Assembly: GCA_963603365.1 (NCBI GenBank)
Contig: CAVCMI010000015.1
Location: 140,209-204,208, forward strand
DNA from: F23-D06 sp963603365
GTDB taxonomy: Bacteria; Bacteroidota; Bacteroidia; Bacteroidales; WCHB1-69
Length of the DNA stretch: 64,000 nt
Reading direction: 5' to 3'
The notes beneath the pieces were generated by a model. The model was given only the letters and a program-made list of their open reading frames with translations. It had not been told where the DNA came from and ran no database searches. Below, in pieces: positions 16,570 through 26,139 of the stretch (positions are counted from its first letter, which is position 1; each line of letters opens with the position of its first letter). A program made the translations under genes and the position numbers.

Positions 16570-17826
16570 TTATCTGACTTTAAGGGTGGCTACGGCAAGC
16601 ACGGCAAGGATGAGCCCTATGATGATAAAGCGTTGCACTATCTTGGCTTCGTGCATGCCTTTTTTCTGGTAATGGTGATGCAGCGGCGCCATCAAGAAGA
16701 CGCGTCTTCCCTCGCCGTAGCGTTTTTTCGTGTATTTGAAATAGGAGACTTGTATCAACACGGAGCATGATTGGGCAAGATATATGCCGCACAATATCGG
16801 TATCAACAGTTCTTTGCGAATGATGATGCACGAAACCGCCACAATTCCGCCTAACATCAGGCTGCCTGTGTCGCCCATAAATATCTGGGCAGGATAGCAG
16901 TTCCACCAATAGAAGCCGAGACACGCTCCGATGACAGACGAAATGAATATCACAAGTTCTCCGATATTTGGTATATACATAATATTCAAATAATTGGCAA
17001 ATATGACATTGCCTGACACGTAGGCGAGCACGGCTATGCCGACGGCTATTACAGAGGTGGTTCCTGTGGCAAGGCCGTCAAGACCGTCTGTGAGGTTTGC
17101 CCCGTTGGAGACGGCCGCAATGATGAAGACGACTACCAAGATGAAAAAGACGAACGACCATTTGCCGGTAGTGTCTCCAAGCCATCTGGTGAACCAGGCA
17201 TAGTCGAACTCGTTGTTTTTCACAAACGGGATTGTCGTTTTTGTGGAATGATGTGGCGCGTCAAACAAATGGGAGGTTTTGGGACTGCCTTGGTTTTCGA
17301 CGGAAAGGGCGCTTTCTATGGGGGTCATCTTCGGTTGTGCAGCTGTTTTTTCGCAAATCTTGGCATCAGGATGAAAGAACATGACAATACCGACGAGGAG
17401 CCCGAGAATCACCTGACCAGCAAGTTTCTTGCGTGGCGAAAGTCCCTCCTTGTTTTTCTTGAACACTTTGATGTAATCGTCCATGAAGCCGAGCAGTCCG
17501 AGCCATACGGTTGTAAAAATCATCAGCAGCACATAGATATTCTTCAAGTTGCACAGCAGCAATGCCGGTATCAAGATGGCTGCCAATATGATAAGACCGC
17601 CCATCGTAGGGGTTCCGGCTTTCTCGTTCTGACCCTCGAGTCCAAGTTCCCGAATCGTTTCACCAATTTGTTTTCTTTTCAGAAAACGGATAAAATACTT
17701 GCCGACGAATATGGAGATGAAAAGAGAAAGGACAAAAGCCACCGCTGACCGGAACGAGATGTAGTTGAACACGCCCGAACCCGGAAGTCCGATACTGTAC
17801 AGCCATTTGAACAAATAGTAAAGCAT
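16570..17826 (-). CDS. mraY: Phospho-N-acetylmuramoyl-pentapeptide transferase
   Basis: 418 residues with about ten membrane helices. Transfers phospho-MurNAc-pentapeptide to undecaprenyl phosphate, forming lipid I. Signature pieces are GTPTMGGLIIL, GFMDDYIKVFKKNKEGLSPRKK, NLTDGLDGLATG and the C-terminal MAPLHHHYQKKGMHE. A cytoplasm/periplasm insert around residues 160-215 makes it longer than the approximately 360-residue E. coli enzyme, which is usual in Bacteroidota. 19 bp after murE. Confidence 0.97.
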   Translation of the reverse strand: MLYYLFKWLYSIGLPGSGVFNYISFRSAVAFVLSLFISIFVGKYFIRFLKRKQIGETIRELGLEGQNEKAGTPTMGGLIILAAILIPALLLCNLKNIYVLLMIFTTVWLGLLGFMDDYIKVFKKNKEGLSPRKKLAGQVILGLLVGIVMFFHPDAKICEKTAAQPKMTPIESALSVENQGSPKTSHLFDAPHHSTKTTIPFVKNNEFDYAWFTRWLGDTTGKWSFVFFILVVVFIIAAVSNGANLTDGLDGLATGTTSVIAVGIAVLAYVSGNVIFANYLNIMYIPNIGELVIFISSVIGACLGFYWWNCYPAQIFMGDTGSLMLGGIVAVSCIIIRKELLIPILCGIYLAQSCSVLIQVSYFKYTKKRYGEGRRVFLMAPLHHHYQKKGMHEAKIVQRFIIIGLILAVLAVATLKVR

Positions 17827-17845
17827 TTTCTCTCTTGATTATTGA

Positions 17846-19375
17846 TTAGTTTTCGTTTGCGAAAAAGGTGTTTATCTCTTCCATATCATCAAAATGATGC
17901 TTCTGGTGATTGATTTCCTGATAGTTCTCGTGTCCCTTCCCGGCAACAAGCAGCACGCCGCCGGGTTTCAACAACATACAGGCAGTCTTGATAGCCTCGC
18001 GGCGGTTTTCGATGATGAGAATGTTTTTCTTTTTCTCTTCGGGCACTCCGGCGAGCATATCGTTGAGAATGGCGGCCGGGTCTTCAGTCCGCGGATTGTC
18101 GGAGGTGAACACTGCCCGTGTGCTGTATTGGCAGGCAATGCCAGCCATCTCCGGCCGTTTGGTCTTGTCGCGATCGCCGCCGCACCCTACTACCGTAATG
18201 ATCTCGGCATCCTTGCCCGCGATCTCGCGAACAGTGGAGAGCACATTCTGCAATGCGTCGGGGGTGTGGGCATAATCCACGATAGCGGTACTGCCATCGC
18301 TGCGATGCCGTTGCTGAAAACGCCCCGAAGCGCTGTCCAACGTACTCATCTGGGTCAAGGCTTCGTGCCCGGGCATGCCTAAAAGCACAGCCGTACCGTA
18401 AATGGCCAACAGGTTGTAGGCGTTGAAGCGGCCGCACAGCTTGAAATATACCTCCTGTCCATTGATGCGCATTTGCAGTCCGTGGAAACAGTCGTTCAGA
18501 ACCACCCCTTTGAAGTCGGCAGCCGTCTGCAGGCTGTATGTATGAATCCGGGCGCGGCAGTTCTGCACCATCACCATACCATTGCGGTCGTCAATATTGG
18601 TGAGTGCGAACGCATTTTTGGGCAGATGGTCAAAAAACGCTTTTTTTGCTGCGATATAGTTAGCGAAAGTCTTGTGAAAGTCCAGATGGTCGTGTGTGAT
18701 ATTGCTGAACAAAGCGCCGGCAAACTGGAGGCCGGCGATGCGATGCTGGGACACCGCATGGGAGCTGACCTCCATAAAACAATACTCACATCCCGCGTCT
18801 GCCATTTGTTGAAGCAGGCTGTTCAGTTCAATGGCATCAGGGGTGGTATGCGTGGCCGGCACCTCCTGCCAATTGATCTTGTTCACGATGGTAGACAGCA
18901 GCCCTGCGGGGTGGCCTGTCTGCATGAACAGCCGGTGCAGCAACGTCACGGTTGTTGTCTTCCCGTTAGTGCCCGTAATGCCGACCAGTTTAAGACGGCG
19001 GCTCGGGTGTCCGTAGAATGCCGAAGCCATGTTGCCGAGTGCGACTGTGCTGTCGGGAACCTTCACGAACGTGACGTCCTGGAAACTCGCCACACCGCCT
19101 TCAGGCAGTTCCTCGCAAACCACGGCACGGCATCCTTTCTCAATGACCTGCGTGACAAACCTATGGCCGTCCGTCTGTGTGCCGCGCTGCGCTACGTACA
19201 GCGGACTTTCTCCTGGCAGCCCCGAGGCGGCAACCTTTCGCGAATCGAACGTCATCTCCGTAACATAAACCTCCGGGCTTCCGACAAGTTCGTATTGCTT
19301 CAGCGATTTCAAAAGTTCTGCTAACGGTTTCACTTCTTTACTGGTTTTATTGTTAGTGTCTGTTTTATTACTCAA
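17846..19375 (-). CDS. murE: UDP-N-acetylmuramoyl-tripeptide synthetase (meso-DAP adding)
   Basis: 509 residues. Adds the third amino acid to UDP-MurNAc-dipeptide. Three Mur-ligase domains are present: N-terminal with MTFDSRKV, central with the P-loop GITGTNGKTTT (132-142), and C-terminal with VDYAHTPDAL and TSDNPRTEDP. The DNPR motif marks meso-diaminopimelate as substrate. It overlaps ftsI by 8 bp, indicating translational coupling. All canonical motifs are intact, in contrast to the murD remnant downstream. Confidence 0.97.
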   Translation of the reverse strand: MSNKTDTNNKTSKEVKPLAELLKSLKQYELVGSPEVYVTEMTFDSRKVAASGLPGESPLYVAQRGTQTDGHRFVTQVIEKGCRAVVCEELPEGGVASFQDVTFVKVPDSTVALGNMASAFYGHPSRRLKLVGITGTNGKTTTVTLLHRLFMQTGHPAGLLSTIVNKINWQEVPATHTTPDAIELNSLLQQMADAGCEYCFMEVSSHAVSQHRIAGLQFAGALFSNITHDHLDFHKTFANYIAAKKAFFDHLPKNAFALTNIDDRNGMVMVQNCRARIHTYSLQTAADFKGVVLNDCFHGLQMRINGQEVYFKLCGRFNAYNLLAIYGTAVLLGMPGHEALTQMSTLDSASGRFQQRHRSDGSTAIVDYAHTPDALQNVLSTVREIAGKDAEIITVVGCGGDRDKTKRPEMAGIACQYSTRAVFTSDNPRTEDPAAILNDMLAGVPEEKKKNILIIENRREAIKTACMLLKPGGVLLVAGKGHENYQEINHQKHHFDDMEEINTFFANEN

Positions 19376-21656
19376 GATAAAGTTTCACAGTCCGGTTTTT
19401 CGTGTCGCACACCTGTGCTCTCACTGTCCCTCTTCCGTGGACAGCAACTTTATAGCCGGCCCTTGTCAATGAAGTCACGGCATCTGAGGCGATCATATTC
19501 TTCACATTCGGGACACCCTCCACCGTCGAAGGTTTCAGCGTCTTGACAACGGGTATGTATCTCGGGGTTTTAGCGTTGTTTGCAGAGGTTTTCTCGCGGG
19601 TCATCGAAAGAAATTGCGCTTGGGTATCATACGCCACCGTATCGTAGCCCATATTATGGAGCAGCACATTGAAATAGCGTTTATTCACCGGGCTGTTGAA
19701 GTATGCCGGTTTCACCGGATACTCGGCAATACTGTGCATTGCACTGAAATTATTGGTATTCATAATGTTCCGTGCAATTTTGGAGAACACGTCCACGGCA
19801 ACCTCGCTATGCTGGGGCACGTTGTAGATATAGACAATCGCCGTGTATTTAGGTTTTTCTTTTGGAAAATAACCGCAAAAAGAGACCGCATTGCGGTTAT
19901 AATTGTAGGCTTTGGCTTCGGCGTCCCAGATGTCGCGCGTGCCGGTCTTCCCCGCAAACGGGCAAGTGGAATCCTTGAAGTGACGCCCCGTGCCGTATCT
20001 TCCCCACACGACACTGTCAAGATAACGGCGGGCCGTCTTCAGGGTCGATTCAGAAACAAAATGTTCTGTCAGCACCTCTGCCTCGTAAGTCTGCAGCGTG
20101 TCATAGTCGTTGGTGACATGTCTGACGAAGAGCGGGGCAAGCATTTTACCGTTGTTGGCAATGGCGTTATAATAGATAAGCGTACGAAGGACGGGCACGT
20201 TGAACCCGGCACCGAAGCAGGTGGCATAATAGTTGTCAAAGCGTCCGTCGTTGCGGATGCCGGCGGGCATCAAATCGCCAAGCTGGGTATGTATAGTGTC
20301 AAAGAAGCCGAACTTGGCAAGCTGCGCCCTATAGGAGGCGAAATTGCGCATGCCGTAGGCGTCAAAAATCATCGAGGCGATGCCGATGTTAGAGGAACGT
20401 TGGAAAATCTCATTGGAGTTGCCGTATGCCTCTCCGCGCGTCTTGCTGTCGCTTTTCGTATAGGCACGTTCGCTCCCCGACTTGTTCTTCACCTTAAAGG
20501 TATGGTTGAACATCGGATAGAGTGCAGTATCTTTCTTGTTCTCGCCTTGTTTCTTTTCGAGGAATGCCAACAGAGAGGCCAACTTGAACGTTGAACCGGG
20601 CTCAACCTTTGCATTGAGGGCATATTCCATACTCTCGTTATAGAACGATCCGTCCTTGCTTGCGCGGCGCAGGTTAGAGACAGCCTTAACTGCACCCGTA
20701 GCGGTTTCCATAACAATCACGCAGCCCCATTCGGCGTTCAGTTCCTGCAATTTGCGCGACAGTTCGTTGTGTACAATGTTCTGTATCTCCAAATTCAACG
20801 TTGTGTGGATATTATAGCCGTCCACAGGGTCAAGGCGCTCATTGAGCGGCACCACGGCATGGTTGAGTTCCAGGTACTTTTTGCTGCCTTTCTCGCCGGC
20901 GAGCACATTGTCCATATAGTATTCAAGCCCATAATGGCGACCCTCCGTGTTGAATCCCAGCGTCCGGCGGGCCATCTCCCCATACGGGTTGATTCGTACG
21001 GGACAAGACACAAAGTTGAGGTAACGGCAGAACCTTACCGTATCCGTCACCAGCGAGGTCTTCTTGTCAAGCACCTTGCGCATAAGATACGGGCGGTTTT
21101 TTAGGAATGACGTGTCGATGGAGGTCACCCACAATTTCTCGTTCCACACCTTGACGGGTATAATCGTGGCATATTGCCTTTTTTGGTAGTTCTTAGTGAA
21201 AACCGAATAGTAGTGCCTTTCGGTGTATTTGGGATAACGGTCCTTGAACTGTTTGTAAAAATCGGCAGAAAGGCTTTTGAGAATGTTATCGACCTCAGCG
21301 TTAGAATATTTCGGAGAAGCATACTCTTTAGCGAACTGTTTCCCGTCGAAGGCTATCTCAAAGACCGTGTAGTTGCCCGTCAGCAGGCGGCCGTGGTCGT
21401 CGTAGATCTCACCGCGCTGCGGACGCAGGGTGTTGGCTTTCACATAGCAATTGCAGGACGTGTCGAGGTCGGCCTTCTGGCTGTCAACTGTAAGGTCTAT
21501 GCAATTGTCGCCGGTACCCTTGGCAAGCGACCGTTCAAAGACAGACAGGTAGAGGATCTGTCCGAGGCACGCAATTCCTAAAAGCAGCACAAAAAAACGC
21601 ACTATCGTCATCCTGACGGCATTGACCTCGCTCTTGCTCTTCCCTTTATTTTCCAT
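19368..21656 (-). CDS. ftsI: Division-specific penicillin-binding protein (transpeptidase) with PASTA domain
   Basis: 762 residues. One membrane anchor (about 16-38), a dimerisation/pedestal region from about 75, then the transpeptidase domain with active-site STFK (Ser355, Lys358), SSN (421-423) and KTGT (570-573). A single C-terminal PASTA repeat lies at about 700-762 (NVKNMIASDAVTSLTRAGYK). Cross-links septal peptidoglycan in the periplasm with FtsW. Longer than E. coli FtsI (588) because of the PASTA tail and inserts, common in Bacteroidota. Overlaps ftsL by 11 bp. Confidence 0.95.
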   Translation of the reverse strand: MENKGKSKSEVNAVRMTIVRFFVLLLGIACLGQILYLSVFERSLAKGTGDNCIDLTVDSQKADLDTSCNCYVKANTLRPQRGEIYDDHGRLLTGNYTVFEIAFDGKQFAKEYASPKYSNAEVDNILKSLSADFYKQFKDRYPKYTERHYYSVFTKNYQKRQYATIIPVKVWNEKLWVTSIDTSFLKNRPYLMRKVLDKKTSLVTDTVRFCRYLNFVSCPVRINPYGEMARRTLGFNTEGRHYGLEYYMDNVLAGEKGSKKYLELNHAVVPLNERLDPVDGYNIHTTLNLEIQNIVHNELSRKLQELNAEWGCVIVMETATGAVKAVSNLRRASKDGSFYNESMEYALNAKVEPGSTFKLASLLAFLEKKQGENKKDTALYPMFNHTFKVKNKSGSERAYTKSDSKTRGEAYGNSNEIFQRSSNIGIASMIFDAYGMRNFASYRAQLAKFGFFDTIHTQLGDLMPAGIRNDGRFDNYYATCFGAGFNVPVLRTLIYYNAIANNGKMLAPLFVRHVTNDYDTLQTYEAEVLTEHFVSESTLKTARRYLDSVVWGRYGTGRHFKDSTCPFAGKTGTRDIWDAEAKAYNYNRNAVSFCGYFPKEKPKYTAIVYIYNVPQHSEVAVDVFSKIARNIMNTNNFSAMHSIAEYPVKPAYFNSPVNKRYFNVLLHNMGYDTVAYDTQAQFLSMTREKTSANNAKTPRYIPVVKTLKPSTVEGVPNVKNMIASDAVTSLTRAGYKVAVHGRGTVRAQVCDTKNRTVKLYLE

Positions 21657-22056
21657 CTTTCCGTTTTTTGGAGAACAAGCGGCGCCTTTCGGGACCTTCG
21701 CGCTTTACCCTGATTGTATAACTATGTTTTTCTTCCATCACATAGCCCTTCTCCTGCATCTTCCGGATCAGGATCTGGTTTTCCTCGTACGGTATAAACT
21801 GGTTGTTGGCCTTAAGATGGCTGAGTTCTGACTTGTACTCATTTTCGAGTTTCGCAATTTTCTGTTTTTTCTCCTTAATGCTCTGTTCGCTCACGATGGT
21901 AAGCATCGTCAGCAGCAGCAGCACGGCGACGTAGAAATACCATGGGCGCATCTGTTTGCTCAGAAGATACTCTCCGCCGAAAACGTCTTTCAGGACATCC
22001 GGAATCCCCCGTTTTCCCTGCCGTTTCTCTTCACTGTTTTGAGAAGTCGATTTCAT
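21646..22056 (-). CDS. FtsL-like septum protein
   Basis: 136 residues. A basic cytoplasmic N-terminus, a single membrane helix (about 38-58, WYFYVAVLLLLTMLTIVSEQ), then a charged heptad region (KEKKQKIAKLENEYKSELSH) likely to form a coiled coil. This is the size and topology of FtsL, at the expected place between rsmH and ftsI, overlapping both (26 bp and 11 bp). Sequence conservation is low in this family, so the call rests mainly on topology and position. Equivalent to the FtsL-like gene annotated in Bacteroides dcw clusters. Confidence 0.8.
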   Translation of the reverse strand: MKSTSQNSEEKRQGKRGIPDVLKDVFGGEYLLSKQMRPWYFYVAVLLLLTMLTIVSEQSIKEKKQKIAKLENEYKSELSHLKANNQFIPYEENQILIRKMQEKGYVMEEKHSYTIRVKREGPERRRLFSKKRKDGK

Positions 22057-22966
22057 GAGGATTAACGGTTATTTTTTCGGCGATCCGCAGTTTTGCGCTG
22101 CGGGCGCGCACATTGGTTGATATCTCATCTTCGCTTGCCGTTATCACCTTGCGGCTCACGACCTTGAACGGGGACAGCGGATTCCCGAAGAAATCCTTTT
22201 CCACGATGCCTGTCACATTGCCGGCACGCATAAAGTTCTTCACTGCCCTGTCTTCGAGCGAGTGGTAGGAAATTACCACCAGCCTGCCGCCCGTGTTGAG
22301 GGCATCGGCCGTCTGCCGCAGGAATGATTCCAGTGCCTCCATCTCCTTGTTCACCTCGATACGGATTGCCTGGAAGATCCTTGACAGGCATTTGTTCTCC
22401 TTTCCTTTCGGGAGACATGGTTTCAAGGATTCAACGAGTTGCAAAGTTGTTTCAAGGGGTGACTCGGCGCGGGCTTTCACAATTTGGCGTGCAAGATGCC
22501 GCCCCGTAGGCAACTCTCCGTAGTCATAAAAAATCCTGGCGAGCTCTGCCTCTGCATAGTCATTCACGACATCTTTTGCCGACATGCCGTTCTGACTGTT
22601 CATGCGCATGTCGAGCAAGCCGTCCTTAGCGTACGAGAAGCCGCGTTCCGGCGTGTCAATCTGGTGCGAAGAGACCCCCAGGTCTGCCAAAATGCCATCC
22701 ACAGGATAAGCCTTGTAATACTGCAAGAAGCGGGTCAGGTTCTTGAAATTGGACGGAACAAACTGGAAACGGACGTCCTCGATGAGGTTACGGCGGCTGT
22801 CGGCATCCTGGTCGAAAGCAATGAGCCGTCCATCGGAATTCAGCCGGCTGAGGATGGCACGCGAATGCCCGCCTCCGCCAAATGTGACATCCACATAGAT
22901 GCCGGACGGATTTACCACCAGCGCATCTACAGAGTCCTGCAACAGGACCGGATTATGATAACTCAT
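22031..22966 (-). CDS. rsmH: 16S rRNA (cytosine1402-N4)-methyltransferase
   Basis: 311 residues. Methylates C1402 of 16S rRNA in the decoding centre using SAM. MSYHNPVLLQDSVDALV, VDVTFGGGGHSRAIL (SAM site), ILADLGVSSHQIDTPERGFSY and VISYHSLEDRAVKNFM are family signatures. Overlaps mraZ by 14 bp and ftsL by 26 bp, as a tightly packed operon. Confidence 0.97.
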   Translation of the reverse strand: MSYHNPVLLQDSVDALVVNPSGIYVDVTFGGGGHSRAILSRLNSDGRLIAFDQDADSRRNLIEDVRFQFVPSNFKNLTRFLQYYKAYPVDGILADLGVSSHQIDTPERGFSYAKDGLLDMRMNSQNGMSAKDVVNDYAEAELARIFYDYGELPTGRHLARQIVKARAESPLETTLQLVESLKPCLPKGKENKCLSRIFQAIRIEVNKEMEALESFLRQTADALNTGGRLVVISYHSLEDRAVKNFMRAGNVTGIVEKDFFGNPLSPFKVVSRKVITASEDEISTNVRARSAKLRIAEKITVNPHEIDFSKQ

Positions 22967-23438
22967 CGAAAACCTCCTTTTCTGCCAGAAAATGCCCCGA
23001 ATGAATATCTTCGTTCAATTTTTCCAAAGCCTCCGGCGTCATGTCGAATTTCTCGTGGTATCTGCTGCAGTTCCATATCTCAATTCTGCCGTTGTCCAGC
23101 AACAGCACAATCTCTTTCTCTATAGAATACTGCTCCATCAACGGCTTCGGTATGACTATGCGGTCCTGCGAGTCACATTCCAGATACGCCGTGTTCCGCA
23201 GAAAGGCATTCCGGTACTGCTTCACGATGGTGAGATTGCGGTTCAATGAGTTCATATATGCCATCTGATCCCCGTACGACTTCTCTGACCACAACATAAT
23301 GTGCTCTCCGAAACCGTGCGTGACATAGAAAGCCTTTCTCTCGTCTTCGGGCAATGACTTGAGCAGCGCAGCAGGCAATTTCAGCCGTCCGCTCTTCTCA
23401 ATGGACACCTCCCAATAACCGTAATCGAAACTTGGCAT
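22953..23438 (-). CDS. mraZ: Transcriptional regulator / division protein MraZ
   Basis: 161 residues. Two SpoVT-AbrB-like half-repeats (IEKSGRLKLPAALLKSL and DSQDRIVIPKPLMEQYSIEK). MraZ binds repeats upstream of its own operon and represses dcw genes in bacteria where it has been studied. The start at 23438 (MPSFDYGYWEVS) is chosen because the alternative at 23492 lies upstream of the -7 element at 23461-23468. First gene of the dcw operon. The TGGGA/TGGGN repeats bound by MraZ in other phyla were not found. Confidence 0.9.
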   Translation of the reverse strand: MPSFDYGYWEVSIEKSGRLKLPAALLKSLPEDERKAFYVTHGFGEHIMLWSEKSYGDQMAYMNSLNRNLTIVKQYRNAFLRNTAYLECDSQDRIVIPKPLMEQYSIEKEIVLLLDNGRIEIWNCSRYHEKFDMTPEALEKLNEDIHSGHFLAEKEVFDELS

Positions 23439-23460
23439 GTTAAAAGATACTTTCAGAGAG

Positions 23461-23468
23461 CAAAAATA
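23461..23468 (-). promoter_or_regulatory. -7 element (TATTTTTG) of the dcw operon
   Basis: Minus-strand TATTTTTG, 22 bases upstream of the mraZ ATG. Confidence 0.65.
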
Positions 23469-23777
23469 AAAATTTTTTCTCCCTCTTTCCATATAAACGA
23501 CAAAAAGTTTTCAACAACCAGAAAAATGATTGTAACTTATTGAATTTCAAGATGGAAATTTATGGGAATTATTTTATGAAATTATAGTTTTGAAGATTAA
23601 AATGTTGATAACCCGACAATTAATGACAATATACACCTTTATTATAATATACTATTGACAGTTAAATATATACATCCTAATATGGTCGGCAGTCATTGCA
23701 TTATGCATTGAACCTTTCGCACAGAACCGGAATTATCAGGAAAAAAATGGAAAAATAAGGAATGTACATTTCTTTTG

Positions 23778-23785
23778 TACTTTTG
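23778..23785 (+). promoter_or_regulatory. -7 element (TACTTTTG) of the plug-domain gene
   Basis: TACTTTTG 21 bases before the ATG at 23807. It lies inside the longer open frame from 23762, which supports the downstream start. Confidence 0.65.
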
Positions 23786-23806
23786 TGCCTTGATAAATAT
23801 GCCGCA

Positions 23807-25090
23807 ATGAAATACTGTTTTCTACTCTTAGCGCTGAGCCTGACATGCCTTGTCTCAAAAGCGCAGCTTGACGTGTCACATATTGATTTGTCCGACAAGG
23901 TCTATGTTTCCGGCATCAAGAGCGCCACAATTCTGCCATCAGGCAAAATTCACGGCGAGCCCGTGGCCCGTCTCGGCGGAGGGCAAGGGCAGCTGACCTT
24001 GACATTCGACGACCTTGAGTCGGAGGACCGCTATCTCAAATACACTTTCATCCACTGCACGCACGACTGGAAGTTGTCGGACATGAGCCCGATCGAGTAC
24101 CTCAACGGTTTTTTGGAAGACGAGTTCACGGACTACACCTACTCGTTCAACACCATTACCCGCTACATCCGGCACAGTCTGGACTTCCCGACCGCCAACA
24201 TGAGTTTTTCGCGTTCGGGCAACTATATCCTGTTCGTTTACGACGAAACGCCCGACCGCCCCGTGCTCACCAGACGCTTTATGGTCACGGAGAGCGATCC
24301 TTTGCCCATCGTGGGCAACGTGCATGCCGCTTCGGATGTCAGCCGCCGTTTCACCGGCCAGGAGGTTGACTTCACCATCTATGCCGGCAGTCTCGGCATC
24401 CGGAACCCGGCCGCAACAGTACACGCCACCATCAAGCAGAACGGCCGGTGGGACAACGCCATCGTCGGGCTGACATACCGTTCCGGGCACTCCGGCGAAC
24501 TGGACTTCGACTTCGACGACGGTCGCAACACGATGGACGGCAGCGCCGAATTCCGCACCTTTGACATCAGCACCCTCCGCTCAAACGCCGACCGCATTGT
24601 AAGCATCACCTTCGCAAACCAGGAAAACCAGGCATACGTGATGCAGGACGAAGCGCGCCCGTTCGGCGCCTACGAAAGCCGCAGCACCATGAACGGCGAC
24701 TGCTTTTACCGCAACCGCGACTTGGCAAACGACTGTTCCGAAGACTATGTGAACACCCATTTCACGTTAAGCAGCACATTCCCGTTCGACAAAGGCGACG
24801 TCTATGTGTTCGGCAAACTCACCGACTGGTCAATCCTGCCAGAGGCCAAACTCAAGTACAACGAGAATCGGCGGTTTTGGGAAACGGCGTTCCCAATCAA
24901 GCAGGGAATGTACAACTATCAATATGTTTATGTACCGCACGGCAGCCGCACCATTGACGCCACATTCATCGAGGGGTCTCATTACGAAACGCACAATAAC
25001 TACACCGTTATGGTCTATTACCGCGAAGAGGGCACATCGTACGACAAACTTATCGGGCTCAAGACCCTCCAGATGGGAGAAAAGGACTAA
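23807..25090 (+). CDS. DUF5103 / type IX secretion plug-domain protein
   Basis: 427 residues with a signal peptide (MKYCFLLLALSLTCLVSKAQ). A beta-rich N-terminal domain (about 25-300) contains YIRHSLDFPTANMSFSRSGN, FVYDETPDRPVLTRRFMV and the late SRSTMNGDCFYRNRDLANDC. A C-terminal beta-sandwich follows (VYVFGKLTDWSILPEAKLKY, GMYNYQYVYV). This matches DUF5103, whose Flavobacterium member is the plug protein of the T9SS translocon SprA. The outer-membrane location and T9SS role are inferred from the family. It fits the T9SS-sorted M1 peptidase at 50-52 kb. Confidence 0.8.
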   Translation: MKYCFLLLALSLTCLVSKAQLDVSHIDLSDKVYVSGIKSATILPSGKIHGEPVARLGGGQGQLTLTFDDLESEDRYLKYTFIHCTHDWKLSDMSPIEYLNGFLEDEFTDYTYSFNTITRYIRHSLDFPTANMSFSRSGNYILFVYDETPDRPVLTRRFMVTESDPLPIVGNVHAASDVSRRFTGQEVDFTIYAGSLGIRNPAATVHATIKQNGRWDNAIVGLTYRSGHSGELDFDFDDGRNTMDGSAEFRTFDISTLRSNADRIVSITFANQENQAYVMQDEARPFGAYESRSTMNGDCFYRNRDLANDCSEDYVNTHFTLSSTFPFDKGDVYVFGKLTDWSILPEAKLKYNENRRFWETAFPIKQGMYNYQYVYVPHGSRTIDATFIEGSHYETHNNYTVMVYYREEGTSYDKLIGLKTLQMGEKD

Positions 25091-25509
25091 ATCTTACAAC
25101 ACACTGAATGACACACAAATGAGAAACGGCTCTCTTGTCGTGTCTGAGGTGTTACTCTTCATTAAGCAGAAAAACGGCAAAATAAGGGTAGTTCTCACCA
25201 TAGATATTGAACTCATTTGAGAAATCATTACACCGAAATTCCCATTTGAGGGCTGATTTCAGCGTCTAACGCGAAGAACAGTTGCGGCAGAAGCGAACTA
25301 ACGTTGTTTGTATGTTTTTCTGTATCATTGTTTTACATCACCATACGGAAAAACAGCAAAAAGAGTTGCAGAATTAAAAAATAATCAATATTTTTATGCG
25401 CCTGTTTCTGCCCCGTCTGCCCTATCTGTCCTATCCTGCGGAAGTAAGAAGAATAACAATTGTAAACAGTGAAAGTTCCTTTTTATTAACCACTTAATAC
25501 TTTAAAATT
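25091..25509. other. Intergenic region without recognised gene
   Basis: 419 bases. Only a 33-codon open frame (25119-25220, M-R-N-G-S-L...) with no recognised homology is seen; it is not called as a gene. No tRNA, hairpin terminator or exact TAnnTTTG element was found. The last 60 bases are AT-rich and probably carry the promoter of the DUF4234 gene. Confidence 0.4.
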
Positions 25510-25905
25510 ATGTTACGAACAAATCGCGGGATGGTGAAGTATATCCTTCTCTCCCTTATCACCCTCGGAATTTATGGTATCGTCGTCCTGTCGCACGTTT
25601 CCGAAGAAATCAATCAAGTTGCATCTCCGAGAGATGGGAAACACACAATGCATTATTGTTTGGTGTTCTTTATTTTTAGTTGGCTGACCTTAGGCATCGT
25701 CCCTCTTGTATGGTCACACAGGCTTTGCAACAGAATCGGGGATGAACTTCATGCCCGAGATCTTCCTTTCAATTTAAGTGCAGGTACTTTTTGGGGGTGG
25801 TGCTTCTTTGGCTCATTGATTTTAGTTGGGCCGTTCATTTTCTACTACAAATTCTTCAAGGCAATGAACCTTGTGAATGCCGACTACAACCAAAAACGTG
25901 CATAG
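25510..25905 (+). CDS. DUF4234 membrane protein
   Basis: 131 residues with three to four membrane helices (about 10-27, 47-66, 94-118). The pattern NRGMVKYILLSLITLGIYGI, DGKHTMHYCLVFFIFSWLTLGI and SHRLCNRIGDELHARDL is that of DUF4234, a small inner-membrane family of unknown function frequent in Bacteroidales and Firmicutes. Monocistronic, with a hairpin terminator 70 bp downstream. Confidence 0.85.
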   Translation: MLRTNRGMVKYILLSLITLGIYGIVVLSHVSEEINQVASPRDGKHTMHYCLVFFIFSWLTLGIVPLVWSHRLCNRIGDELHARDLPFNLSAGTFWGWCFFGSLILVGPFIFYYKFFKAMNLVNADYNQKRA

Positions 25906-25975
25906 AACGATTCCGGGCTATTGTAAATTTCTTTTTTACTACTTCTGTCCGCTGAGTTCTGAAAAGCACTGACCT

Positions 25976-26018
25976 CAAGCCCGAAGCCCTTTAAAATAGG
26001 ACTTCGGGCTTGTTTTTC
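25976..26018 (+). terminator. Terminator after the DUF4234 gene
   Basis: 11-bp perfect stem (25976-25986 and 26002-26012), a 15-nt loop and five T. Confidence 0.8.
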
Positions 26019-26139
26019 CGGACAGTTAGCGCCTTTTCGGGCGCAGGCGTTTGTTTGGACTCCTGAACAATTTTTACCGGTCTTTTCAAGAGAGGCTTAG
26101 CCGTTTACGCAATACTTGAGCGTTTGTTCCCTCTCTTTC

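Larger units (their letters stand above)
23439..23806. other. AT-rich divergent intergenic region
   Basis: 368 bases between mraZ and the plug-domain gene. Apart from a -7 element at each end it is strongly AT-rich and carries no open frame of note. An E. coli-like TTGACA (23655) with TAATAT 17 bp downstream (23678) is present, but Bacteroidota do not use that consensus. No RNA gene was recognised. Confidence 0.5.

Noticed and set aside
18473..20594. Long plus-strand frames (283 and 326 codons) opposite murE and ftsI
   Set aside because: Shadows of two intact enzymes with all catalytic motifs; no promoter or homology supports them.
23655..23683. E. coli-like TTGACA - 17 bp - TAATAT sequence
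   Set aside because: The Bacteroidota primary sigma factor uses TAnnTTTG with a weak -33 element. The hexamers lie in a very AT-rich stretch and are probably chance.
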